A stretch of 39,911 nt of DNA from an uncultured Paracoccaceae bacterium (lineage in GTDB: Bacteria > Pseudomonadota > Alphaproteobacteria > Rhodobacterales > Rhodobacteraceae): assembly GCA_947498415.1 (NCBI GenBank), contig CANMKB010000011.1:1-39911 (forward strand). The letters run 5' to 3'. The translations under genes and the position numbers were made by a program. Each line of letters opens with the position of its first letter. Position 1 is the first letter of the stretch. The notes beneath the pieces were generated by a model. The model did not search any database, was not told the DNA's origin, and saw only the letters and a program-made list of their open reading frames with translations. This document shows positions 32,632 to 39,911 of the stretch, piece by piece.

Positions 32632-33573
32632 GTGCAGTCGGTCATAAATTTTCTGAAAACCTACCCAGCGCTACAGATTATCGCGGTGTTGTTGGTCGGG
32701 TTTTCTTTGTTGTCCCCGTATTTCTTAACCGCCGGTAATTTTGAGGCCCTCTTAGGCGCAAATGCCGTGGTTCTTATTGCCGCAATTGGCATGACTGTGG
32801 TGTTCCTTGCCGGAGGGATTGATCTTTCGATCTCGACGGTGATCAGCGCCAGCGCTGTAATCGCTGGGCTGGTGATGGCCCAAACCGATAGCGTTGTGGC
32901 CGGTGCCGTGACGGCTGTTGTGGTTGGGTTAATGTTTGGCGCCCTAAATGGGGTGCTGATTGGTTACTTTCGACTGACGCCGTTTATCACCACCATGGCG
33001 ACACAGTTGATTGCCCGTGGCATTGCCTTTGTCCTAAGCCAAGGCATCGCCGTGAAGGGTACGCCGTATTGGATGCTGGATTTCGGCTTTATGCTGTGGA
33101 TGGGCATTCCGGCGGTCACACTGGTGGCGCTTGGGTTGGTTGTGGTGTCAGCACTTGCCATGTCGCAAACCACCTGGGGCCGGCACGTGATGCTGGTTGG
33201 ATCGAACCAAGAGGCCGCGCGTCACGCGGGCATTAACACGCGCTTTGTTGAATTTAGCGTGTATCTGTTTGCCGGTGTCATGGCGGGCGCGGCGGGCTTT
33301 ATCTCTATCGCGAATTTGGGCAATGCCATTCCGGGTGTGGGTGACACCCTATTGCTGATCATCATCGGGGCCGTTGTGTTGGGAGGCACAGGCATGACCG
33401 GGGGCGAAGGCTCGGTTGAGCGGACGGTTCTGGGGGTGGCGATTTTGGCGATGCTGACCAACGGGCTTAATCTGCTGGGCATTCCGTTTTACGACCAGCT
33501 GATCATCCAAGGTGTTCTGATTTTCTTGGGTACGTATTTGGCCATGCGACTTGGATCGCGAGGGAGAGCATGA
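32632..33573 (+). CDS. Sugar ABC transporter permease (RbsC-like), first of two
   Basis: This 313-residue membrane protein of the BPD_transp_2 family (ribose-type permeases) has about eight to ten hydrophobic helices. Family landmarks are GMTVVFLAGGIDLSISTV near residue 53 and VVLGGTGMTGGEGSVERTVLG near the C-terminus. The start is GTG 32632 with GAGGAA about 9 bases upstream. It pairs with the second permease (35075-36118) as a heterodimeric channel. It overlaps the ATPase start (ATGATG). Confidence 0.9.
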   Translation: MQSVINFLKTYPALQIIAVLLVGFSLLSPYFLTAGNFEALLGANAVVLIAAIGMTVVFLAGGIDLSISTVISASAVIAGLVMAQTDSVVAGAVTAVVVGLMFGALNGVLIGYFRLTPFITTMATQLIARGIAFVLSQGIAVKGTPYWMLDFGFMLWMGIPAVTLVALGLVVVSALAMSQTTWGRHVMLVGSNQEAARHAGINTRFVEFSVYLFAGVMAGAAGFISIANLGNAIPGVGDTLLLIIIGAVVLGGTGMTGGEGSVERTVLGVAILAMLTNGLNLLGIPFYDQLIIQGVLIFLGTYLAMRLGSRGRA

Positions 33574-35078
33574 TGGGCACGCAAGACACCCAGCCCGCGA
33601 TCTCTGTGCGGGGATTGAAGAAATCCTTTTCTGGAAAAACGGTCGTTGATGGCGTGACATTTGATTTGCATCCCGGGGAGGCCTTGGCCCTTGTCGGGGA
33701 AAATGGCGCTGGCAAATCGACCACAAAAAACATGCTTTGTGGTTTGTTAGAGCCGACTGATGGGCAAATCTTGGTTGAAGGGCAGCCGGTGGAACGTATC
33801 AGCGTTGTCGCGCATGGGGTTTCGGCGGTGCACCAAGAATTGTCGTTGTTTGGGTCGCTGACTGTGGCGGAAAACATCTGTGTGTCTGACCTGCCGGGGC
33901 ACCCGGTACGCATTGATTGGGCAAAAGCGATCGAGATCGCGCGCGAGCAGATTGATTTTCTAGGTATCGAGATTGACCCTCGGGCGCTGATTGAAACTTT
34001 GGGTGCGGGAAAGCAGCAGGTGGTGGAGATCGCCAAAGCCTTGCTGCATGCCGATAAGGTTTTGATTTTAGATGAGCCGACCACTTCGCTGACCGCGGTT
34101 GAGCGTGAAAAGCTGTTTCACATCATCGACAAGCTAAAGGCGCGTGGTTTGGGGATCATCTTTATCTCGCATTTCATGGAAGAGATTTACCGGGTTTGCG
34201 ATAGCTTTGTGGTCTTACGGGATGGCCAGCAAGTGGGGCGCGGTGCACTTGCGGATGTGCCCCAGCGCCAGCTTGAAGAAATGATGGTGGGGCGGACCCT
34301 GAAAGATGCGCAGGTGGATCTGGCTGACCCAACCGATGAGGTCGGTCTTGAAGTGCGTGACCTGTCATCGGCGGACTTTCGGAATGTGAGCTTTAGCGTA
34401 AAGCGTGGTGAGATCCTTGGGATTTCTGGCCTTATGGGGGCAGGGCGAACCGAGGTCGCGGAGGCGATCTTTGGTCTGCGGCCTGCGACTGGTGAGATAC
34501 GGATTGGGCAGGATGTGATTGCAGCCCCTTCGGTTGCCGATATGAAAGATCGGGGGCTGTGCTATATCACCGAAGACCGGCGCCGAAATGGGTTGTTTTT
34601 AAACCGCCCGGTGCGTGAAAATCTTTCAGCCTCTTCGATTGCGTCCTTTGTAAAACGCCGGTTTGCCGGGTTTGGTTTCAAAGGAGAGCGCGGTAAGGCG
34701 GCGGATGTTGTGGATGAGATGAACGTCTCGGTGCCACATATCGAAAACAACGTGAGTGATCTGTCAGGTGGCAATCAGCAAAAGGTGTTGCTGGGGCGGT
34801 GGCTGGCGATGGAGCCCGACATTCTGATTTTTGATGAGCCGACAAAGGGTGTGGATATCGGTGCGAAATTCGACATTCACGCCGCCATTGCAGAGCTTGC
34901 CCGCATGGGAAAAACCATTGTGATTGTGTCGTCAGACTTGCCAGAGCTTTTGCACACCACGCACCGCATGTTGGTGATGCGTAAGGGGCGTGTGGTTGGC
35001 GAATTTGACCGGGCCGATTACGACGCGGTGAAAATCATATCGCTTGCGGCGAGCACCACCGGAGAGGCGGCAGCATGA
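33570..35078 (+). CDS. Sugar ABC transporter ATP-binding protein with two nucleotide-binding domains (RbsA-like)
   Basis: This 502-residue protein has tandem ABC domains. The first has Walker A GENGAGKST, a degenerate signature LGAGKQQ and Walker B LILDEPTTSL. The second has the usual degraded Walker A GLMGAGRTE, an intact LSGGNQQ signature and LIFDEPTKGVD. Such asymmetry is normal for RbsA/MglA-type ATPases. Start ATG 33570 overlaps the upstream stop and follows GGGAGAG. The second permease overlaps its end (ATGA). Confidence 0.93.
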   Translation: MMGTQDTQPAISVRGLKKSFSGKTVVDGVTFDLHPGEALALVGENGAGKSTTKNMLCGLLEPTDGQILVEGQPVERISVVAHGVSAVHQELSLFGSLTVAENICVSDLPGHPVRIDWAKAIEIAREQIDFLGIEIDPRALIETLGAGKQQVVEIAKALLHADKVLILDEPTTSLTAVEREKLFHIIDKLKARGLGIIFISHFMEEIYRVCDSFVVLRDGQQVGRGALADVPQRQLEEMMVGRTLKDAQVDLADPTDEVGLEVRDLSSADFRNVSFSVKRGEILGISGLMGAGRTEVAEAIFGLRPATGEIRIGQDVIAAPSVADMKDRGLCYITEDRRRNGLFLNRPVRENLSASSIASFVKRRFAGFGFKGERGKAADVVDEMNVSVPHIENNVSDLSGGNQQKVLLGRWLAMEPDILIFDEPTKGVDIGAKFDIHAAIAELARMGKTIVIVSSDLPELLHTTHRMLVMRKGRVVGEFDRADYDAVKIISLAASTTGEAAA

Positions 35079-36118
35079 AACAGAAACTGCGCTCTTTGAT
35101 GTCCCGGCAAAAATGGGTGGCCATTGCGATGGCGACAATTGTTTTGGCGGGTGTGCTTTCGGTGGTGTCGCCGGTCTTTCTGACGCTATCGAACTTCCAG
35201 GCCATTCTGGTGCAATCCAGTGTCACCGCGATCATGGCCATTGGCATGACGTTTATCATTCTGACCGCTGGGATCGATATTTCGGTTGGGGCGATCTTGT
35301 TTGTCACATCAGCCCTGTTTGCCCAGCTGTATATGGATACGGAAAGCTACTTTCTGGCGTTTAGCGTAACGATTGTCTGTGCCACTTTGCTGGGCGCGCT
35401 GAATGGATTGCTGGTGGTGAAGTTTCGGATTTCGCCGCTGATCACGACCCTCGCGACCTATTCGATTTATCGGGGGGCTGCGATTCACCTGACGGGCGCA
35501 CAGAATATTCCGGTGCCGCGGGAGATGGGGTTTCTGGGCAATGGGCGACTCTTTGGGATTCCCGTGCCGATCCTGATCCTCGCGGCTTTGCTGGTGATTG
35601 GTGTCTATATTCTTAGTCGCACACGGTTGGGGGTATATGCGCGCGCCATCGGGAATTCTGAGAGGTCGGCGAATGAAACCAACCTGCCCGTCGATCGGTC
35701 TTTGATTGTGATCTACGGATTTAGTGGTCTGGTGACTGGCATTGCTGCGTTGATATTGATTGCCCGCGTGGGCGGGTTGCAATCGGGCATCGGCATCGGG
35801 ATTGAGTTTACCGTGATCGCGGCTGTGATCCTTGGGGGCACCAAGCTGAGCGGCGGGTCGGGAACCGTGGTTGGATCGGTGATCGGGGCTGTGTTCCTTG
35901 TGTTGATCGACAATGGCCTGAACCTGATGAACGCTTCGCCTTATATCTACGACATCGTGCGGGGGTCTGTCTTGTTGGCAGCGGTGGCGATTGATCGGTA
36001 TTCGGCCGTGCGTCAGCAAGCCTCGCTTGAGGCACAGCGGGCAGAGCGGATTGGATTAGAATCAGAGCCTAATACGGCTGAATTTGTCCCTCATCCAGAG
36101 CACGTCACCGCGAAATAG
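35075..36118 (+). CDS. Sugar ABC transporter permease (RbsC-like), second of two
   Basis: This 347-residue membrane protein of the BPD_transp_2 family has the landmark GMTFIILTAGIDISVGAILF and a C-terminal VILGGTKLSGGSGTVVGSVIG. A hydrophilic tail of about 40 residues follows the last helix. It completes the ribose-type importer. Start ATG 35075 overlaps the ATPase stop. A GC-rich inverted repeat follows the gene. Confidence 0.92.
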   Translation: MKQKLRSLMSRQKWVAIAMATIVLAGVLSVVSPVFLTLSNFQAILVQSSVTAIMAIGMTFIILTAGIDISVGAILFVTSALFAQLYMDTESYFLAFSVTIVCATLLGALNGLLVVKFRISPLITTLATYSIYRGAAIHLTGAQNIPVPREMGFLGNGRLFGIPVPILILAALLVIGVYILSRTRLGVYARAIGNSERSANETNLPVDRSLIVIYGFSGLVTGIAALILIARVGGLQSGIGIGIEFTVIAAVILGGTKLSGGSGTVVGSVIGAVFLVLIDNGLNLMNASPYIYDIVRGSVLLAAVAIDRYSAVRQQASLEAQRAERIGLESEPNTAEFVPHPEHVTAK

Positions 36119-36142
36119 AGACGCGTTTTGCATTGAAGTTGC

Positions 36143-36166
36143 CCCAAGGTGGGAAGCCGCCTTGGG
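36143..36166 (+). terminator. Hairpin after the sugar ABC operon
   Basis: CCCAAGG-N10-CCTTGGG is a perfect 7-bp stem 24 bp after the last permease stop. It is not followed by a U-run (CGTGCGAAAAATAT), so termination is uncertain. Confidence 0.5.
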
Positions 36167-36192
36167 CGTGCGAAAAATATATCTAATCTTTT

Positions 36193-36229
36193 AATTTCAA
36201 GTATAGAATTTACTTTTACATATGAAATT
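36193..36229. promoter_or_regulatory. Inverted repeat and operator-like site before the CoA-thioester operon
   Basis: AATTTCA (36193-36199) and TGAAATT (36223-36229) form a perfect 7-bp inverted repeat with a 23-bp spacer. On the minus strand the inner sequence reads CATATGTAAAAGTAAA, sharing ATGTAAAAGT with the sites at 8496 and 15148. It lies about 110 bp upstream of the hydratase start. It could be the operator of the IclR regulator encoded in this operon, or a relative of the SorC-type sites. Confidence 0.35.
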
Positions 36230-36338
36230 GATCATGGTACCAAAGAAGTGCCAGAGTCAGACCGCTGAAACTGGCCCCTCACATCAAGCGTTAAAGCGCG
36301 GTGTGGGTTGCCAACTGAGAACCCCTTTTAGGAGCCTT

Positions 36339-37085
36339 ATGTCAGATCAACTCGATGGGCAGGTCCGTTTTGAACTTGCTGGACATGTCGCGGAAATCAT
36401 CTTGGACCGCCCGCAAAAGCATAATGCTTTGACGCCGCATATGTACCGTCAGATCGCAGAGTGTTGCGCCGAGGCGAATGAGACAGAAGCGGCGCATGTG
36501 GTGCTGTTTCATGGAGCCGGAGAGCGGGCGTTTTGCGCGGGGTCTGACATCAAAGCGCTAGAGGGTTACGAAGATTTCTGGGCATGGCGCAATCGGTTTG
36601 ACTATATCCCGCCCATTCTTGGCCTGCGCAAACCGTCGATCGCGGCGGTGAAAGGCTGGGCCTTGGGTGGTGGATTGGAAATCGCCTTAGCCTGTGATGT
36701 GCGGGTGGTCGCCCAGACAGCGGTGTTTTCCGCGCCCGAGGTGAGCTTAGGTTGGAATGGTGCAGGAGGCGCGGCGCAGCATTTAACCCGCATGTGCGGC
36801 CAGGGCGCCGCAATGAAATACCTGCTGACCGGGGATCGTTTTACCGCCGCAGAGGCAGATCGTATGGGCATGGTGGAATGGCTGGTCGAGGCGGGCGAAG
36901 AACTGACAACCGCCCGTGATGTTGCGGCAAAAATAGCGGCGCATTCCACCGTGGCCACGCAAGCTGTGAAGGCTGCGGTGCGCGGCGCGATGGATCTGAC
37001 GACCGAACAGGGGCTGCGAAATGAAAATGAACTTATGTCGCTCTGTTTTGCAAAGCGTGAACTTGCTAAGTTAAAGCCCTCATAG
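36339..37085 (+). CDS. Enoyl-CoA hydratase/isomerase (crotonase) family protein
   Basis: This 248-residue acyl-CoA enzyme of the crotonase fold has the oxyanion-hole segments AFCAGSDIKALEGY and VKGWALGGGLEIALACD. A third conserved segment is APEVSLGWNGAGGAAQHLTR. The usual catalytic Glu pair of hydratases is not obvious in the last segment, so the reaction may be hydration, isomerisation or another crotonase reaction. I chose ATG 36339 because AGGAG lies 4-5 bases upstream and it begins MSDQLDGQVRFE; the frame is open back to 36222 with unrelated sequence. It heads the operon with IclR and two CoA-transferases. Confidence 0.9.
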   Translation: MSDQLDGQVRFELAGHVAEIILDRPQKHNALTPHMYRQIAECCAEANETEAAHVVLFHGAGERAFCAGSDIKALEGYEDFWAWRNRFDYIPPILGLRKPSIAAVKGWALGGGLEIALACDVRVVAQTAVFSAPEVSLGWNGAGGAAQHLTRMCGQGAAMKYLLTGDRFTAAEADRMGMVEWLVEAGEELTTARDVAAKIAAHSTVATQAVKAAVRGAMDLTTEQGLRNENELMSLCFAKRELAKLKPS

Positions 37086-37101
37086 GTTAAGGGCAGTTCA
37101 G

Positions 37102-37911
37102 ATGGCAACGCAAAGCGGTAGCGAAAAATCAGAAACCAAAAAGGGCAAATCCTCGGTTCCGGCCGTCGAAAAGGCGCTGGATGTGCTGGAATTGCTTGCG
37201 GAATCCCCAGATGGCTTGACGATGAATGAAATCGTTGATGCGCTTGGGCGCACCATGGGCGAGATTTATCGCGTGGTCGTTTATCTGAATGATCGCGAAT
37301 ACCTGTCTCAGGATGCCAACACAGGTCGCTATGCGCTGACCTTGCGGATGTTTGAACTGTCACACCGCCATGATCCGACAGAGCGGTTGATCCAAGCTTC
37401 GTTGCCCATTTTGGAACGGGTTGCCGCGCAGACGAATCAGTCGTGCCATCTGGGTGTTTTGAACCGTGCCAATGTATTGGTGATCAACTCGGTGCATAGC
37501 CCGCTGCCTGCGGGATATTCGGTGCGCACTGGGGCGCTTTTTCCGGTTGAGCAGACCAGTTCGGGCCACGTGATTTTGGCCTTTTCGTCTGAAGAAACGC
37601 AGGACCGCTATATCGCACGGATGCCGCAAGACACACATGCCGCCACCCGCGCGCAGTTTGAACGTATTCGTCAGACCGGGTTTGAAGACACGTCCAGTAA
37701 GATGATTCAGGGCGTGCGCAACCTATGTGTGCCAGTGTTTGATGCCCGTGGCATCGTGGCTGCGATCACCTCGGGTTTTATCGGCCAGATGGGCGCTTCT
37801 ATTTCTGCTGAGGATACGCTGGATGTGCTACGCCGCTCCTCGTTGGAACTGTCACAGTCTTTGGGGTTTCGGCCGACTGAAAGCCCGTTTTCCCAAGCTT
37901 TAACGCCCTAA
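37102..37911 (+). CDS. IclR-family transcriptional regulator
   Basis: This 269-residue regulator has the IclR winged HTH near residues 19-72 (VPAVEKALDVLELLAESPDG, then LTMNEIVDALGRTMGEIYRV). The effector-binding domain contains LERVAAQTNQSCHLGVLNRA and a conserved SSGHVILAF. ATG 37102 has AAGGG about 9 bases upstream. It lies between the crotonase and CoA-transferase genes, so it very likely senses the acid or CoA ester handled by them and controls the operon. Confidence 0.92.
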   Translation: MATQSGSEKSETKKGKSSVPAVEKALDVLELLAESPDGLTMNEIVDALGRTMGEIYRVVVYLNDREYLSQDANTGRYALTLRMFELSHRHDPTERLIQASLPILERVAAQTNQSCHLGVLNRANVLVINSVHSPLPAGYSVRTGALFPVEQTSSGHVILAFSSEETQDRYIARMPQDTHAATRAQFERIRQTGFEDTSSKMIQGVRNLCVPVFDARGIVAAITSGFIGQMGASISAEDTLDVLRRSSLELSQSLGFRPTESPFSQALTP

Positions 37912-37925
37912 TCAAAGGACACCTT

Positions 37926-39092
37926 ATGACTGACGCCTCTTCATTGCCACTTGCCGGTCTTCGCGTTTTAGACTTTGCGCAATTTCTGGCAGGGCCCGTT
38001 GCGGCGATGCGGTTGTCTGATCTTGGGGCAGAGGTCATTAAGATCGAGCGCCCAGAGGGTGGGGATTTGTGCCGGTCTATGGTGGTGAACGACCAAAGGC
38101 TGGAGGGCGACAGCTTGGTGTTTCACACCTTTAATCGCGGTAAGAAAAGCGTTGCAGCGGATCTGAAAAACATCGGTGATCTGGAAAAGGTGCGGGCCTT
38201 AATCAAGACCGCCGATGTGGTGATCCACAATTTTCGACCCGGCGTGATGGAGCGGATTGGCCTGGGATATGAGGCCGTTGCCGCCTTGAATCCGCGTATC
38301 GTTTATGGGGCCGTTTCTGGCTATGGTGCAGAGGGGCCATGGGTGAAGAAACCCGGACAGGATTTGTTGGTGCAATCCCTGTCTGGAATCGCGTGGCTGA
38401 ATGGCAATGCTGACGATGGGCCGGTGCCCACGGGGTTTGCCATGCTGGATGTCGCAACCGCGGGCAATTTGGTGCAGGGTATTCTGGCGTGTTTACTGCG
38501 CCGAGGCACAACAGGGCAGGGCGGTTTGGTTGAGGTGGATTTGCTGACCAGCGCCATTGACCTGACGTTTGAGCAATTCACCTGTTTCCTCAATGATGAC
38601 CATCGACAGCCAAAACGACACGAGGTTGGCAATGCGAACCCCTATCAGCCCGCCCCATATGGCATCTATAAAACAGCAGATGGGTTTATGGCCTTTGCCA
38701 TGACCCCGCTGAATGTGGTGGCTGAATTGCTGGATGCTCCGGCGATCGCTGCCTTTGGTCAGGATCAAGCGTTTAGCCATCTAAACGAGATCAAGCAGAT
38801 CGTGGGGGACGTGTTTGTCACCCAACCCACTCAACATTGGTTGGATATTCTAGAGCCAGCGGGCATTTGGTGTGCGCCTGTTCTGGATTGGCTCGACTTT
38901 GTAAAAACCGAAGGGTTCAAAGCGGCGGATTTGGTGCAGACTTTGCAGGCAGAGAGTGGCGCCCAAGCGCAAACCACCAAATGCCCGATCCGCATTGATG
39001 GCACGGCGCCCAGTGCTTCACAGGTTGCGCCTGCTTTGGGGCAAGACACCGAAGCGGTGTTTTCAACCCTCGTCGCTGCAGCAGAGGGTTAA
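37926..39092 (+). CDS. CaiB/BaiF (class III) CoA-transferase
   Basis: This 388-residue family III CoA-transferase has the N-terminal LRVLDFAQFLAGPVAAMRLS and then LGAEVIKIERPEGGD. The HNFRPGVMERIGLGYE segment is also typical. The catalytic Asp is Asp175 in GPVPTGFAMLDVATAG. It transfers CoA to a carboxylic acid substrate. It is followed after 3 bp by a second, clearly related CoA-transferase sharing GDLC, NFRPG, YGxVSGYG and GIWCAxVLDW blocks. The two could act as a heteromer, as in BbsEF or SmtAB, or on different acids. ATG 37926 follows AAGGA. Confidence 0.93.
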   Translation: MTDASSLPLAGLRVLDFAQFLAGPVAAMRLSDLGAEVIKIERPEGGDLCRSMVVNDQRLEGDSLVFHTFNRGKKSVAADLKNIGDLEKVRALIKTADVVIHNFRPGVMERIGLGYEAVAALNPRIVYGAVSGYGAEGPWVKKPGQDLLVQSLSGIAWLNGNADDGPVPTGFAMLDVATAGNLVQGILACLLRRGTTGQGGLVEVDLLTSAIDLTFEQFTCFLNDDHRQPKRHEVGNANPYQPAPYGIYKTADGFMAFAMTPLNVVAELLDAPAIAAFGQDQAFSHLNEIKQIVGDVFVTQPTQHWLDILEPAGIWCAPVLDWLDFVKTEGFKAADLVQTLQAESGAQAQTTKCPIRIDGTAPSASQVAPALGQDTEAVFSTLVAAAEG

Positions 39093-39095
39093 GCG

Positions 39096-39911
39096 GTGGG
39101 ACTGCCGCTTGAAGGTGTCTTGGTTGTCGACTTTAGCCAGTTTCTTGCGGGCCCTTATGCCTCTTTGCGGTTGCAGGATTTGGGTGCGCGGGTGATCAAG
39201 GTAGAGAACCCCGACCAAGGGGATTTGTGCCGGCACCTGTATTTATCCAACACATTGATTGATGGGGATTCGACCCTATTTCACGCGATTAACCGTGGCA
39301 AAGAGAGCATTGCGCTTGATCTAAAGTCTGACGTAGGGCGCACCAAAGCGCGGGCTTTGGCGTGTCAGGCCGATATCGTGATTCAGAATTTTCGACCCGG
39401 CAAGATCGAAAAGCTGGGGCTGGATTACAAAAGCGTAAGGGCGATGAATTCAAAGATCGTCTATGGCTCGGTCTCTGGCTATGGCGGGCACGGGCCTTGG
39501 AAACACCTGCCCGGTCAGGATTTGCTGGCTCAGGCCCGCTCAGGAATGATGTGGTTGAGTGGCAATCGAGATAACGGGCCGGTGCCGGTGGGACTGCCTT
39601 TGGCGGATTTGCTGGCCGGGGCGACCTTGGCGCAGGGGCTGTTGGCGGGGCTGTATAAACAGGCCACGCAAGGGCAGGGCAGTTTGGTAGAAACCAGCCT
39701 GTTGGAATGTCTGGCAGATGCGCAGTTTGAGCTTTTGACCACCTATTTGAACAATGGGCATGTCTTGCCTCAGCGCGAACGGCATGGATCAGCTCATGCC
39801 TATTTGTCGGCGCCCTATGGCGTGTATGAAACGCAAGAGGGGCAATTGGCCTTGGCGATGACGTCGATGAATGTGCTGGCTGATGCGCTTGATTTGCCCG
39901 AGTTGCATCCC
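39096..39911 (+). CDS. CaiB/BaiF (class III) CoA-transferase, 5' part; continues at base 1
   Basis: This is the N-terminal 272 residues of the second tandem CoA-transferase. The start is GTG 39096, 3 bp past the previous stop. Conserved elements include VVDFSQFLAGPYASLRLQDL, NFRPGKIEKLGLDYKS and the active-site block GPVPVGLPLADLLAG with the catalytic Asp. The frame is open at the window end and joins the frame open at base 3. The two ends overlap by 77 identical bases. The combined protein is 377 residues and complete. It is a paralogue of the preceding gene, probably from tandem duplication. Confidence 0.92.
   Translation, partial: MGLPLEGVLVVDFSQFLAGPYASLRLQDLGARVIKVENPDQGDLCRHLYLSNTLIDGDSTLFHAINRGKESIALDLKSDVGRTKARALACQADIVIQNFRPGKIEKLGLDYKSVRAMNSKIVYGSVSGYGGHGPWKHLPGQDLLAQARSGMMWLSGNRDNGPVPVGLPLADLLAGATLAQGLLAGLYKQATQGQGSLVETSLLECLADAQFELLTTYLNNGHVLPQRERHGSAHAYLSAPYGVYETQEGQLALAMTSMNVLADALDLPELHP
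39835..39911 (+). repeat. 77-bp terminal direct repeat shared with bases 1-77
   Basis: The last 77 bases are identical to the first 77, base for base, and lie in the same codon phase of one gene. This is the overlap left when an assembler reports a circular molecule as linear. The true circle is therefore about 39,834 bp. Confidence 0.95.

Noticed and set aside
35309..36019. 236-residue minus-strand open frame
   Set aside because: Antisense to the second sugar permease; composition (Gln, His, Arg, Asn) is typical of a shadow of a membrane protein gene.
36222..36338. Upstream extension of the enoyl-CoA hydratase gene
   Set aside because: The 39 extra residues are unlike the family, and ATG 36339 has an AGGAG ribosome site.
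1..39911. CRISPR arrays, tRNA or rRNA genes, insertion sequences
   Set aside because: No regularly spaced repeats with spacers, no recognisable tRNA or rRNA sequence and no transposase-like reading frame were seen by eye.

Overview
This window looks like a complete circular replicon, not a chromosomal fragment. Its first 77 bases (1-77) are identical to its last 77 (39835-39911), and one class III CoA-transferase gene reads in frame from the end of the window into its start. Closing the circle gives about 39,834 bp. It carries a Rep_3/RepB-type replication initiator with iterons, a parA-parB partition operon with parS-like palindromes, and a ParDE-type toxin-antitoxin pair. I see no conjugation, relaxase, integrase or transposase gene and no rRNA or tRNA. 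Gene content, gene families and moderate GC suggest a plasmid of a Rhodobacterales/Roseobacter-group marine alphaproteobacterium. That assignment is inferred from gene style; no taxonomic search was run.

Layout (closed circle). (A) 36.3-39.9 kb plus 1-3.7 kb: enoyl-CoA hydratase, IclR regulator, two tandem CaiB/BaiF CoA-transferases (the second crosses the window ends), a decayed AraC remnant, an AraC-type regulator, a zinc-independent MDR oxidoreductase and a metallo-beta-lactamase-fold hydrolase. (B) 3.8-17.8 kb: a sugar and sulfate-ester type block with a cytoplasmic formylglycine sulfatase, its maturase (FGE), split transketolase, a BisC/DMSO-reductase-like molybdoenzyme, an FGGY kinase, a zinc-type MDR dehydrogenase, an AraD-like class II aldolase/epimerase, a SorC-type regulator, and a Tat-exported taurine/sulfonate-type ABC importer. 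(C) 17.8-22.3 kb: a LysR regulator divergent from an ALDH7/AmaB-like aldehyde dehydrogenase, then a membrane-anchored TPR protein. (D) 22.4-26.2 kb: two small hypothetical genes, a cobalamin riboswitch, and a metal ABC importer (small membrane protein, ATPase, permease, binding protein). (E) 26.2-31.4 kb: parDE, an SDR pseudogene, parS-like sites, parB, parA, the origin and rep. (F) 31.6-36.1 kb: an RbsBAC-like sugar ABC transporter.

How it may work together. Near-identical palindromic sites (TTTACA-N2-TGTAAA type) lie before the sulfatase, between the transketolase and molybdoenzyme operons, and before the taurine-type ABC importer. This points to one regulon, plausibly under the SorC-type regulator encoded in block B. 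The inferred pathway is import of a small sulfated polyol or sugar, cytoplasmic desulfation, oxidation to a ketose, phosphorylation, rearrangement by the AraD-like enzyme, and entry into the pentose phosphate pathway through transketolase. Separately, the cobalamin riboswitch in front of a ZnuABC/SitABC-like transporter suggests that the metal carried is cobalt. Substrates are not determined by sequence alone.
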